Source: JBBDYH01 sp040901795 (GTDB taxonomy: Bacteria; Planctomycetota; Planctomycetia; Pirellulales; JALHPA01). From it: a stretch of DNA of 64,000 nt. A model generated the notes under the pieces. The model was not told the origin of the DNA. It did not search any database and was given only the letters and a program-made list of their open reading frames with translations. This document shows, in pieces, positions 17,331 to 26,421 of this stretch. The stretch is taken from NCBI GenBank assembly GCA_040901795.1, contig JBBDYH010000136.1:16551-80550 (forward strand). The letters are read 5' to 3'. Position 1 is the first letter of the stretch, and each line of letters opens with the position of its first letter. Position numbers and translations under genes: made by a program.

Positions 17331-19559
17331 ATGTCGATTGCTATTGGAGACCCGGTCAGCGGCGGAACGGCGCACTCGATTCTTTTTGTGGGGCCCGGCA
17401 CGGTGCTGGCCCAAGACACCGCCAATTTCACGTGGAATTCGACCGACAACATACTGTTTGTGAATGGCTCGGGCGCCAAGACCGGCAGCTTCATCGCCAT
17501 GAACACCGGCTCGACGGCAACCAGCAGCACGTCGAACGCCAAAAAGACGGCTCTTTCGGTAAATTCGATTGGGACCTGGAACGGCACAAACGCGGAGAAC
17601 CGGGCGATTTTCGCCAGTGCCTCCGGCGGGCCAGCCGACGCCAATTACGCCGGTTTTTTCAAAGCCGGCGATGTCGTGCTTGAGGATGGCCGCCTGGGCG
17701 CGCAAGTGCTTAAACCGAGCGCGCGATTGCACTTGGCAGCGGGCTCGGCCAGCCCCGGCACGGCCGCGTTCAAGCTGAACGCCGGCGCAAAGCTGACCAC
17801 GCCGGAAGCCGGCGCGATCGAGTTTGACGGCACGTATGCCTTCATTACGCGGTCCGACGGCACACGGAGATTGTTGACTAACAATCTTGTCAACGTTGTC
17901 GAATTCGGCGCGATCGGCAATGGGACCACGGATGACAGTGCGGCTGTTCGAGCTGCTATCGATTCGATCGTAGATAGCGGTGGTGCGGTCTATTTTCCCC
18001 TACTTCCCCCTGGAGGAGAAGGCTACCGGATAGACTCCTCGATCGCAATTGAGTCCTACTACCCAATTTTTCTTGTGTCGGACATGTCTTTGGGGAGTGC
18101 GGTCCCGCCGTCCGGGTATATTTTCCCCGGTGCAGGCATTACCGACGGCATCTTCGTCTGGCGGCGGCCATTGAACGAACCAGGTCCGTTCAACAACGGC
18201 GGCGGCGGTATGATTCGCATTACCATATTGGACCCCGGCGACCGCGACTGGACACTGGATAGTGCGGTCCATCTTGCAGACGCGGCCTACTTTGAAATCC
18301 AGGAATGCTATTTCCTGAACCTCAGGGGTCGCGCGCTGCATCTGGGGAACACGGTCCGCTGCCGAGTCAAAGGGGGCCGCATCTATGGCTGCGGCGACAG
18401 CGGAAAGCCGGCAATCCACGTGGCTGGAGGTCCAAATAATGAAGCAAACAATTTCGGCTTCGCGGGTCTCTACACCGACGGTTTGATCAGCGAATCCAAC
18501 GGTATTGCGCAAACGACTTACTACACCCACATCAGGATTGAGCCGCTCTGTAGGGCGTTGATCCGGAACGGACATTTTGAGAACACTCTGGCGGGCGCCG
18601 CAGAGCCGTACATTGACGCCGCAGGCGGCTTGCTTGTCCACAGTTGCGCGTTCAACGCGACTCAAGGTTCGTCGATCATCCTCGGTGACGCCATGACCTT
18701 TCCAGGCGCTTTCAAGTCCGAGGTTCGTGGCTCCTCCTTCCGTAACAATCCAGTTGTTCCGATCATTAAAGTGCAGGCGCAGCAGTGCCAGTTATCCGGA
18801 TTGCAGCTTCATGGCGACGGCGCCAACGTCGAAAAGGCAATTGAGTTCACTTCGGCCGCCGCCAACTCGCGAATCAGCGACACGCAGATGTACTTTTGCG
18901 GCAACCTAGACGCCAGCGCCGCCACCTTCGTGCAAATCGACAACATTCACGTTCTCGCTTCAGCCACCACGGAAACGCACCAGATCAAAGGCGCGCTCGT
19001 GGGGACCGTGACGAATTGCATCATCAACGGCAACAATTTTTCGGCCAGCGCCAAAGCGATCCTTGCCAATCAGACCAACGTTGAAAACAACGTCGTCTAT
19101 GGCCTTAACGGCAGCAACTGGACCATGGGTGGGGCTGCCATCGAGAGCAGCGCCGCCGCCGACATCATCCGCGGCAACCGCTGTGACGCACTCAACGGCG
19201 GCAAAGCGTTCAAATGGACGGCGGGCGCGGTGGCGGGCGGAAACTACGGCTACCCGACCACCGCCGTCGCCGACGCCAGCGGCAATGTCACGCTGGATTC
19301 TGAACGGGGCAAGATCACCACGGATTCCCTGACCACCGGCAACGGATTGGAATTCACCATCACGCTGACCAACAGCCTGATCGCGGCTGGCAGCAGCGTG
19401 TTTGTCAAGGTCCAACCTGCGGCCACCGGATCCAATACCAAATGGCCGATCGTCCTGCGCGTCAACGAATTCGCGGGAGGTTGTTCGATTATCGGCACCA
19501 ATGTCTCCGGCGCGGCGCTGGACGGCAAAGTGGTGATCAGCTTTGAAGTTGTGAACTGA
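17331..19559 (+). CDS. parallel beta-helix (pectate-lyase-3-like) protein
   Basis: A 742-residue protein. The ATG at 17331 has GGAGG 7 bases upstream. Residues 1-180 resemble a phage tail-fibre or adhesin-like N-region (repeats of FTWNSTDN, FVNGSG, NAKKTAL). The motif VVEFGAIGNGTTDDSAAVRA (about 188-207) is the signature of the pectate-lyase-3/tailspike superfamily, and the following 450 residues read as right-handed beta-helix rungs. The C-terminal 80 residues form a separate domain, part of which is duplicated downstream. No signal peptide is seen. It may bind or cut polysaccharide. A tailspike relic or a surface protein are both possible. Confidence 0.82.
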   Translation: MSIAIGDPVSGGTAHSILFVGPGTVLAQDTANFTWNSTDNILFVNGSGAKTGSFIAMNTGSTATSSTSNAKKTALSVNSIGTWNGTNAENRAIFASASGGPADANYAGFFKAGDVVLEDGRLGAQVLKPSARLHLAAGSASPGTAAFKLNAGAKLTTPEAGAIEFDGTYAFITRSDGTRRLLTNNLVNVVEFGAIGNGTTDDSAAVRAAIDSIVDSGGAVYFPLLPPGGEGYRIDSSIAIESYYPIFLVSDMSLGSAVPPSGYIFPGAGITDGIFVWRRPLNEPGPFNNGGGGMIRITILDPGDRDWTLDSAVHLADAAYFEIQECYFLNLRGRALHLGNTVRCRVKGGRIYGCGDSGKPAIHVAGGPNNEANNFGFAGLYTDGLISESNGIAQTTYYTHIRIEPLCRALIRNGHFENTLAGAAEPYIDAAGGLLVHSCAFNATQGSSIILGDAMTFPGAFKSEVRGSSFRNNPVVPIIKVQAQQCQLSGLQLHGDGANVEKAIEFTSAAANSRISDTQMYFCGNLDASAATFVQIDNIHVLASATTETHQIKGALVGTVTNCIINGNNFSASAKAILANQTNVENNVVYGLNGSNWTMGGAAIESSAAADIIRGNRCDALNGGKAFKWTAGAVAGGNYGYPTTAVADASGNVTLDSERGKITTDSLTTGNGLEFTITLTNSLIAAGSSVFVKVQPAATGSNTKWPIVLRVNEFAGGCSIIGTNVSGAALDGKVVISFEVVN

Positions 19560-19601
19560 TAACACCTGGGGCGTTTGTTTCATCCGCTCGGAGTCGCAGC
19601 C

Positions 19602-20906
19602 ATGAGGACAACTGCCAAGAGAAGTGAGCAACTCGACGAGTACAGCACTTGCGGTGCGGCTTCCGGTCGACAAGGAATGAGTCCTGTCGCTCGAACAGTT
19701 GGAAGCGGCAACTCAATCTCTTTTGTCCCCACAGTGATTGGGGCCGCCTTGCGGATATCGCTGATGGCCAGCATCAGTTGTGGCTTGGGGACTTCGTGGG
19801 TGTACGCTCAAGCAACCTTTACTCCCCTGGGTTTCTTTGGCGGTACGACCAGCCAGGCTTACGATGTTTCCGCGGATGGCTCGGTCGTGGTTGGCACGGT
19901 CCGCAATGTCAGCAATGGAATCAACAGAGTCTTTCATTGGACTGCCGGCCAATCGCTATTGAACGGAAACGGCGATTTTCCGGTAGCGGTATCCGCCGAC
20001 GGCCGCGTGGTCGTAGGCACGCATTTAACACCTACGTTTTCCCTCGAGGCGTTTCGCTGGACGGTTGGCGGCAGCTTTGAGACGCTCGGCCTTCTCCCCG
20101 GGGCGGGTTCGACGAGAAGCGACGCCTTCGATGTCTCTGCGGACGGGAGCGTAGTCGTTGGCGTGGGGAGTATCGGTGTCAATCGTGAGGCGTTTCGCTG
20201 GACTTCAGAAACAGGTTTTGTCACGCTGGGCGATCTGCCAGGTGGCCCGGTTGATAGCGGAGCGTTCGGCATCTCCGCCGACGGCCGCGTTGTTGTCGGA
20301 CAGGGAAACATTGCCACGGCCAGTCAAGGATTTCGCTGGACCGAGGAAACAGGCATTGTCGGCATTCCTTTTCCGCCTGGCGGGAATTCCGGCATCGCGC
20401 GGCGTGTTTCGGTGGACGGCTCGGTGGTTGTCGGCGTCAGCGCGTTTCCACAACCCGGCGGAGGTTCGGCGTTCGAAGCCTTCCGCTGGACCGAGTCGGA
20501 AGGGATGATCGGTTTAGGCGACCTGCCCGGCGGGCTAATCTTCAGTGACGCGAAGGATGTTTCGCAGGATGGGTCTGTGATTGTCGGCGTCAGCAACACG
20601 CCTCGCGAGGACGGTGTCCCCCTTGACGCCGCGTTCTATTGGACTGAGCAATTGGGCATGATCAACCTCCGCGACGCCTTGATTGCCGGAGGCGCCACCG
20701 GCCTCGAGGGTTGGTGGCTATTCGAGGCGCGCGGCGTCTCGGCCGATGGTCTCACTGTCGCCGGCTGGGGACGGCACGACGGCCGCATGGAAGCCTTTGT
20801 CGCCACGGTCCCCGAACCGTCAACGGTGGTTCTGACCATGATGGGAGCGGTGGGCGCGATGGTTTTCTTCTATTTCAATGCCAGGCGCTACCCCGTGAAA
20901 ACGTGA
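19602..20906 (+). CDS. HAF-repeat PEP-CTERM protein, copy 1
   Basis: A 434-residue protein read from the ATG at 19602 (CGGAG upstream; a TTG further up is possible). A long N-region with a hydrophobic segment (ALRISLMASISCGLGTSWVY) serves as the signal sequence. About seven repeats of the HAF type follow (YDVSADGSVVVG, AFRWT, LGDLPGG), which form an extracellular beta-propeller-like array. The C-terminus has the PEP-CTERM sorting signal: VPEPST, a hydrophobic stretch, then basic residues. It should be exported and processed by an exosortase. The paralogue follows in tandem. Confidence 0.86.
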   Translation: MRTTAKRSEQLDEYSTCGAASGRQGMSPVARTVGSGNSISFVPTVIGAALRISLMASISCGLGTSWVYAQATFTPLGFFGGTTSQAYDVSADGSVVVGTVRNVSNGINRVFHWTAGQSLLNGNGDFPVAVSADGRVVVGTHLTPTFSLEAFRWTVGGSFETLGLLPGAGSTRSDAFDVSADGSVVVGVGSIGVNREAFRWTSETGFVTLGDLPGGPVDSGAFGISADGRVVVGQGNIATASQGFRWTEETGIVGIPFPPGGNSGIARRVSVDGSVVVGVSAFPQPGGGSAFEAFRWTESEGMIGLGDLPGGLIFSDAKDVSQDGSVIVGVSNTPREDGVPLDAAFYWTEQLGMINLRDALIAGGATGLEGWWLFEARGVSADGLTVAGWGRHDGRMEAFVATVPEPSTVVLTMMGAVGAMVFFYFNARRYPVKT

Positions 20907-20925
20907 AGACCGGACCGGCAACGGA

Positions 20926-21138
20926 TTGGAGTTCACCATTACGCTGACCAACAGCCTGATCGCCGCCGGCAGCAGCGTATTTGTCAAGGTCCAACCTGCG
21001 GCCACCGGATCCAATACCAAATGGCCGATCGTCCTGCGCGTCAACGAATTCGCGGGAGGTTGTTCGATTATCGGCACGAATCTGTCGGGCGCAGCCTTGG
21101 ACGGCAAAGTCGTGATCAGCTTTGAGGTTGTGAACTGA
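20926..21138 (+). pseudogene. duplicated C-terminal fragment of the beta-helix gene
   Basis: An open 70-codon fragment nearly identical to the last part of the 742-residue beta-helix protein, ending with the same stop. It has no start signals of its own. It is the by-product of the tandem duplication. Confidence 0.8.
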
Positions 21139-21180
21139 TAACACCTGGGGCGTTTGTTTCATCCGCGCGGAGTCGTAGCC

Positions 21181-22485
21181 ATGAGGACAACTGCCAAGAG
21201 AAGAGAGCAACTTGGAGTGTGCGGCGCAATGCGTGCCGCTTGCGGTCGAAAACGAATCCATCGTGTGGACCAAACGGTTGAAGGTGGAAGATCACTCGCT
21301 TATGTGCCCAGGATGATGTGGGCCGTCTTGCGAATATCGCTGCTGGCCTGCGTCATGTGGGGCTCGGGAACTTCGTGGGTCTACGCTCAGGCGACCTTTA
21401 CTCCCTTGGGTTTCTTTGGCGGTACGGACAGCCGGGCTTACGATGTTTCCGCGGATGGCTCAGTCGTGGTCGGCACGGTCCTGAATCTCAACAATAGCAC
21501 CAGGCGGGTCTTTCATTGGACTGCCGGCCAATCGCTGTTGAACGGAAACGGCGATTTTCCGGTAGCCGTATCTGCTGACGGCCGCGTAGTCGTAGGCACG
21601 CATTTAACACCTACGTTTTCCATCGAGGCGTTTCGCTGGACGGTTGGCGGCAGCTTTGAATCCCTCGGCGTTCTCCCCGGGGCGGGTTCGACGAGAAGCG
21701 ACGCGTTCGATGTCTCCGCCGACGGGACCGTAGTCGTTGGCGGTGGGGGTATCGGTGTCAATCGTGAGGCATTTCGCTGGACCGCGGAAACCGGAATGGT
21801 CTCGCTGGGCGACCTGCCAGGTGGCCCGGTTGATGGCGGAGCGTTCGGCGTCTCGGCCGACGGCAATGTCGTAGTCGGCCAAGGACACACTGCTACCACC
21901 GGTCAGGCATTTCGCTGGACGGCGGAAACGGGCATGGTCGGCATCCCCTTTCCTCCTGGAGGGAACTCCGGCCTCGCGCGCCGAGTCTCCGCGGACGGCT
22001 CGGTGGTTGTCGGCGCCAGCGCGTTTCCACAACCGGGTGGAGGTTCGGCGTTCGAAGCCTTCCGCTGGACCGAGTCGGAAGGGATGATCGGTTTAGGCGA
22101 CCTGCCCGGCGGGCTAATCTTCAGTGACGCGAAGGATGTTTCGCAGGATGGGTCTGTGATTGTCGGCGTCAGCAACACGCCTCGCGAGGACGGTGTCCCC
22201 CTTGACGCCGCGTTCTATTGGACTGAGCAATTGGGCATGATCAACCTCCGCGACGCCTTGATTGCCGGAGGCGCCACCGGCCTCGAGGGTTGGTGGCTAT
22301 TCGAGGCGCGCGGCGTCTCGGCCGATGGTCTCACTGTCGCCGGCTGGGGACGGCACGACGGCCGCATGGAAGCCTTTGTCGCCACGGTCCCCGAACCGTC
22401 AACGGTGGTTCTGACCATGATGGGAGCGGTGGGCGCGATGGTTTTCTTCTATTTCAATGCCAGGCGCTACCCCGTGAAAACGTGA
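21181..22485 (+). CDS. HAF-repeat PEP-CTERM protein, copy 2
   Basis: A 434-residue paralogue of the copy 1 protein with the same architecture: hydrophobic signal segment (VLRISLLACVMWGSGTSWVY), HAF repeats, and VPEPST PEP-CTERM tail. The N-terminal 75 residues differ strongly from copy 1 while the last 150 residues are identical. The start is the ATG at 21181, equivalent to that of copy 1. Confidence 0.86.
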   Translation: MRTTAKRREQLGVCGAMRAACGRKRIHRVDQTVEGGRSLAYVPRMMWAVLRISLLACVMWGSGTSWVYAQATFTPLGFFGGTDSRAYDVSADGSVVVGTVLNLNNSTRRVFHWTAGQSLLNGNGDFPVAVSADGRVVVGTHLTPTFSIEAFRWTVGGSFESLGVLPGAGSTRSDAFDVSADGTVVVGGGGIGVNREAFRWTAETGMVSLGDLPGGPVDGGAFGVSADGNVVVGQGHTATTGQAFRWTAETGMVGIPFPPGGNSGLARRVSADGSVVVGASAFPQPGGGSAFEAFRWTESEGMIGLGDLPGGLIFSDAKDVSQDGSVIVGVSNTPREDGVPLDAAFYWTEQLGMINLRDALIAGGATGLEGWWLFEARGVSADGLTVAGWGRHDGRMEAFVATVPEPSTVVLTMMGAVGAMVFFYFNARRYPVKT

Positions 22486-22926
22486 AGACCGGACCTAGTA
22501 TCACCGTGAAAGGAGTCACCCCCGGCCCTTGTGGCGAGTACAAGGCCGCGAGCTACGGTGGTTTTGCTAGGGATTCTTAAAACGACCGATCATTGGCGAA
22601 AAAAGCCTCACAAGGAGGAATAACTTCGCTGCGGTAGTGCGAAATCTGGCCGGGAGGGATTCTCGGGGCGGCTTACAGAACTCCTTATTCTTTGCCCCAT
22701 GAACTCATGCCGTGTTCGACCCGCGTTTGTCGCTTCCAGTTTGGCCAACACGGTTGCATGCGTATGATTCCATAAGCCCTAAGCGCTGGCTTCGTCTTTG
22801 CTTGCGTCGAAAACCAGTGCGGATATGCTAAAGATAGGGAAGGATCCCGAGCCGCGCGGCGTCGGGAACGTTCGTTCCATCGGCCGGGCGACGGTTCGCT
22901 CGCACACGTAGGTCCGCTACTCGTCG
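22486..22926. other. intergenic region without recognisable gene
   Basis: About 440 bp with no convincing coding frame, terminator or repeat. An AAGGAGGAATAA stretch near 22611 looks like a ribosome site but no open frame follows it. Confidence 0.4.
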
Positions 22927-24594
22927 ATGGCCACGACTCCCTCCAACCTGCCCGCCGAACAGGAGCCGACTTCCTCGGTGCCTGTGGGCAAGCCCCCGGT
23001 GTCGCCGCCTGCTCATCATATCAATGGCAAACCGCCGGCACTTCCGGCCGCAAGGACAGGGGCCGCCGCTGACGCCTCGCCCCTCACACCTCACGCCTCA
23101 CCCCTAACTCCCACGACCGCAGCCGCCTGGGTCCGCATGGCCCCGAGCTGGCTGGCGAGCATGATCTTCCACATCATCGTATTGCTGGTGATGGCGGTCT
23201 GGATCGATGAGATCCGCAACGACAGCCGCGTCGCAATCACCGCTTCGGCCAGCGAGCGCGTCGATCTGGAAGAGCTGACCAGCGAGGACATCCAGCCGCT
23301 CGATGTTACCGCGCTCGATTCTTCCGAGATGCCGCAATCGGCCGAGGACATTGTCTTTGCTCCCAGCGAAAGCTTCTCGGAATCGCTCACCGACGAACTG
23401 GCCGCCAACACCGCGATCGAGCTGAATCTCGATAGCGGCGAATTGGTCGGTCCCAGTGTCCTCACGCAATCGATTTCGCAAGGCCTCGGCGAATCGTTGT
23501 CCGGCATTCGCGCCGGCCCCAACAAGAGCGAGGCCATCCGCAAGGGAGGCGGCAACGCCGCCAGCGAAGCCGCCGTCGCCGCCGCCCTCAAGTGGCTCGC
23601 CAGTCAGCAGATGTCCGATGGAGGCTGGACGTTCGACCTGCGGCGAACGCCAAATCCGAATAAGAATCCAGGCGAGCCTCAAGTTGAAGATGCCCGCAAC
23701 GCCGCCACGGCCTTGGCACTTTTGCCATTCTTGGGCGCCGGCCATACGCCAAAAGAGGGAAGATATGCGCCAGTGGTTCGCAAAGGACTATTGTTTCTCA
23801 GTCGATCAGCAAAACCGGAAAACACGCGATTTGGGCCAGGCGCGAGTTGGGTCGATCCTGGTCGCGGAGTGATGTACTCGCATGGCATGGCGTCGATCGC
23901 CGTCTGCGAGGCGTATGCGATGACCAAAGACAAGTCGCTGCTGCCCTATGCGCAGGCATCGGTCAATCTTATCGCCGCCGCTCAATGTGCCGATGGGGGT
24001 TGGCGTTATCAGCCGAACGACCCCACGGGCGGAGACACGTCGGTTGTGGGTTGGCAACTTATGGCGCTCAAGAGTGCCAGCATGGGGTATCACTTGGAAG
24101 TTCCCAGGCAGACACTCATCCGCGCTTATGCGTTCCTTGATCGTGTTCAGATCGACGATGGCGCCGCCTACCGATACATGATCGGCCGTCCGCAACAATC
24201 GAGCGCCACAACCGCGATTGGGTTGCTCTGTCGGATGTACCTGGGTTGGAAGAAGGAGCGTCCGGGGCTTCAACGAGGCGTTGAACAACTTTCAAAGCGC
24301 GGACCCTCGACTGGCAAACAGGCCGACATGTACTACAACTACTATGCCACGCAGGTGATGCGGCATTGGGAAGGGGAGGAGTGGGAGAAGTGGAACGAGG
24401 TGATGCGCGACTTCCTAATTGAGTCTCAGGCAAAAAAAGGCGCCGAAACCGGAAGTTGGCACTTCGATGAGAACCATGGCAATATTGGCGGTCGGCTCTA
24501 CACCACCTCGATGGCCACGATGACCCTCGAGGTCTATTATCGCCACTTGCCTCTCTATCAAAAGTCGAGCACCGAAGCGGAATTCAAGCCGTAA
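22927..24594 (+). CDS. membrane-anchored prenyltransferase/squalene-oxidase-repeat protein
   Basis: A 555-residue protein. Residues 1-68 are Pro/Ala-rich and partly encoded by a low-complexity repeat (ASPLTPHASPLTPTT). A single membrane helix follows (about 75-92: WLASMIFHIIVLLVMAVWI). Residues 200-550 are alpha-alpha-barrel repeats like those of squalene-hopene cyclases (ALKWLASQQMSDGGW, CADGGWRYQP, DDGAAYRYM, GSWHFDENHGNIGGRLYTT). The DXDD acid motif of true cyclases is not seen, so it is probably not a cyclase. Related proteins are common in planctomycetes with no assigned function. A paralogue lies 162 bp downstream. Confidence 0.83.
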   Translation: MATTPSNLPAEQEPTSSVPVGKPPVSPPAHHINGKPPALPAARTGAAADASPLTPHASPLTPTTAAAWVRMAPSWLASMIFHIIVLLVMAVWIDEIRNDSRVAITASASERVDLEELTSEDIQPLDVTALDSSEMPQSAEDIVFAPSESFSESLTDELAANTAIELNLDSGELVGPSVLTQSISQGLGESLSGIRAGPNKSEAIRKGGGNAASEAAVAAALKWLASQQMSDGGWTFDLRRTPNPNKNPGEPQVEDARNAATALALLPFLGAGHTPKEGRYAPVVRKGLLFLSRSAKPENTRFGPGASWVDPGRGVMYSHGMASIAVCEAYAMTKDKSLLPYAQASVNLIAAAQCADGGWRYQPNDPTGGDTSVVGWQLMALKSASMGYHLEVPRQTLIRAYAFLDRVQIDDGAAYRYMIGRPQQSSATTAIGLLCRMYLGWKKERPGLQRGVEQLSKRGPSTGKQADMYYNYYATQVMRHWEGEEWEKWNEVMRDFLIESQAKKGAETGSWHFDENHGNIGGRLYTTSMATMTLEVYYRHLPLYQKSSTEAEFKP

Positions 24595-24607
24595 CATCAG
24601 CCTTCAA

Positions 24608-24647
24608 CCCAGGGCTGCGCCGCCGTAGCGGCGGCCTTCGCCCTGGG
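24608..24647. repeat. palindromic repeat
   Basis: Stem CCCAGGGC...GCCCTGGG enclosing GCCGCC...GGCGGC in the gap between the two paralogous repeat-protein genes. It resembles a dispersed REP. Confidence 0.6.
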
Positions 24648-24755
24648 CTATCGAGTTTCGGGCCGACAGCCCGACAAGCTATAATTGACATATTCACCTC
24701 TGACGTCCCATCTTCCAGGCTCCGGCGATCCGCCCGTTTCAGTTGGCCGATTTCC

Positions 24756-26327
24756 ATGTCCAGCGATGCGCCGGTGCAATTTGAGCCACCCGTTGACCGT
24801 GACAGTGTTCTCTCATCGGCGGCGCCGCAAGCCATCGACGAACCGTGCGCCTCTCCGTCAGGTCCCCGCCGCTGGCTTCGCTGGCCGCAGACACCGCGAG
24901 AGCGCGGGCACTTCAGCTTCCGCGCGAGTATTGTATGCCATGCCCTGGCGATGATCGCGCTGGCACTCTACAGCGAACCCACCCAACGTCCCGCGGCCGA
25001 TCTGGACTTGATCACTGGCTGGCAGGCGCACGGTGAACTCGAAGACGCCCTAGGCGCCGCGTCGGCTGAGATCGTCTTGCCATTCGCCGAAGCGACGCAA
25101 GCCGAAAGTCCTGAACCCGCGACTGCCAGCGACGTGTCCAGCACTTCGGTCTCGGTTCCGCAAATCGATCTAACGACACCCGCCGAGCGACTCTTGCCCC
25201 GCGCCGCGCCGAGCGACGCAATGGCATCAGGCCTGACCACGGCACGTCTCCCGTTACTGGCCGGCGTCCCCCGTGGCGGCGGACTCGAAGGCCGCGGCCG
25301 CCGAGGAGAACTGGCATTCGAACAGGGCGCCACTCCCGAGAGCGAAGCCGCGGTCGAGCGCGGTTTGAAATGGCTCCTCGCTCATCAGTTCAGAGACGGA
25401 AGCTGGCATTTCGATCACACGCTCGAGGGCGGCCCGTGCAATGGCTACTGCCGCCACCCCGGCACAAACGGCTCATCGACTGGCGCCACCGCCATGGCGC
25501 TGTTGGCCTTCTATGGAGCCGGCTACACGCACCATAAAGGTCCGTATCAACAAGAACTCAACCGCGGCCTGTACTATCTCGGCAGCCGCATGCTCCTCAC
25601 GCCTAACGGAGGCGACCTGCAAGAAGGGACCATGTATGCACAAGGTCTCTCGGCGATCGCGCTGTGCGAGGCCTACGCGATGTCCGGCGACGAGAATCTG
25701 CGACCGTTCGCCGAGCACGCCATCCGCTTCATCCTGTATGCCCAGGACAAAAAAGGAGGCGGCTGGCGCTACACGCCCGGTGAGCCAGGCGACACGACCA
25801 TGCACGGCTGGCAGCTCATGGCCCTCAAAAGCGCGACGCTGGCCGGCATCTCGGTCCCTTCGCCGACCTGGCAACTAGCGAGCGAGTTTCTCGACCGCGT
25901 GCAGGCCGACGACGGTGCAGCCTATGGCTACCGCACGCCGCAACGCCTGCAAACGACTTCTGCGGTAGGCCTTTTGTGCCGGATGTATCTGGGTTGGGAC
26001 CGCCAGCGCGAGGCGCTCCTGCGCGGTGTGTCGCGTCTCGACAAGATCGGACCCTCGCCCACGAATATGTATTACAACTACTACGCCACCCAGGTCGTGC
26101 ATCACTATGGCGGTGAGCCGTGGCAGCGCTGGAACGCCAAACTGCGCGAGCACCTGATCGCCACGCAAGCTAGCGTGGGCCACGAATCGGGAAGCTGGCG
26201 CTTCGACGATCAGCACGGCAACGTCGGCGGGCGGCTCTATAACACTGCGATGTCCGTCATGACGCTGGAGGTCTACTACCGCTACCTGCCGCTTTACGGC
26301 GACCGCGCCGTAACGGAGTCGTTTTGA
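24756..26327 (+). CDS. membrane-anchored prenyltransferase/squalene-oxidase-repeat protein, paralogue
   Basis: A 523-residue paralogue of the preceding protein. A hydrophobic helix lies near residues 55-73 (FRASIVCHALAMIALALY). Then come a linker and barrel repeats from about residue 195 to 515 (GLKWLLAHQFRDGSWHFDHT, KGGGWRYTPG, DDGAAYGYR, GSWRFDDQHGNVGGRLYNT). The two copies keep the same conserved motifs but differ in their N-termini, so this is an old duplication. The SppA gene follows at 26422. The shared neighbourhood hints at an envelope-associated role. Confidence 0.83.
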   Translation: MSSDAPVQFEPPVDRDSVLSSAAPQAIDEPCASPSGPRRWLRWPQTPRERGHFSFRASIVCHALAMIALALYSEPTQRPAADLDLITGWQAHGELEDALGAASAEIVLPFAEATQAESPEPATASDVSSTSVSVPQIDLTTPAERLLPRAAPSDAMASGLTTARLPLLAGVPRGGGLEGRGRRGELAFEQGATPESEAAVERGLKWLLAHQFRDGSWHFDHTLEGGPCNGYCRHPGTNGSSTGATAMALLAFYGAGYTHHKGPYQQELNRGLYYLGSRMLLTPNGGDLQEGTMYAQGLSAIALCEAYAMSGDENLRPFAEHAIRFILYAQDKKGGGWRYTPGEPGDTTMHGWQLMALKSATLAGISVPSPTWQLASEFLDRVQADDGAAYGYRTPQRLQTTSAVGLLCRMYLGWDRQREALLRGVSRLDKIGPSPTNMYYNYYATQVVHHYGGEPWQRWNAKLREHLIATQASVGHESGSWRFDDQHGNVGGRLYNTAMSVMTLEVYYRYLPLYGDRAVTESF

Positions 26328-26421
26328 AATGTGGTCCGACCTTGACCCCCAGGCCGGCCCATCGAAAATGAAAGCTTCCGACGTCTTCAATTGCTTCGCT
26401 CTCAATCTAAGGACTCCTCTA

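Larger units (their letters stand above)
19339..22496 (+). repeat. 1579-bp tandem duplication (two copies)
   Basis: Copy 1 (19339-20917) and copy 2 (20918-22496) are offset by exactly 1579 bp. Each contains the last ~73 codons of the beta-helix gene and a complete HAF-repeat PEP-CTERM gene. The final ~455 bp are identical by eye, and the 5' parts of the HAF genes differ at many sites. Confidence 0.9.

Noticed and set aside
22600..22640. Ribosome-binding-site-like AAGGAGGAATAA
   Set aside because: No start codon with a meaningful frame follows.
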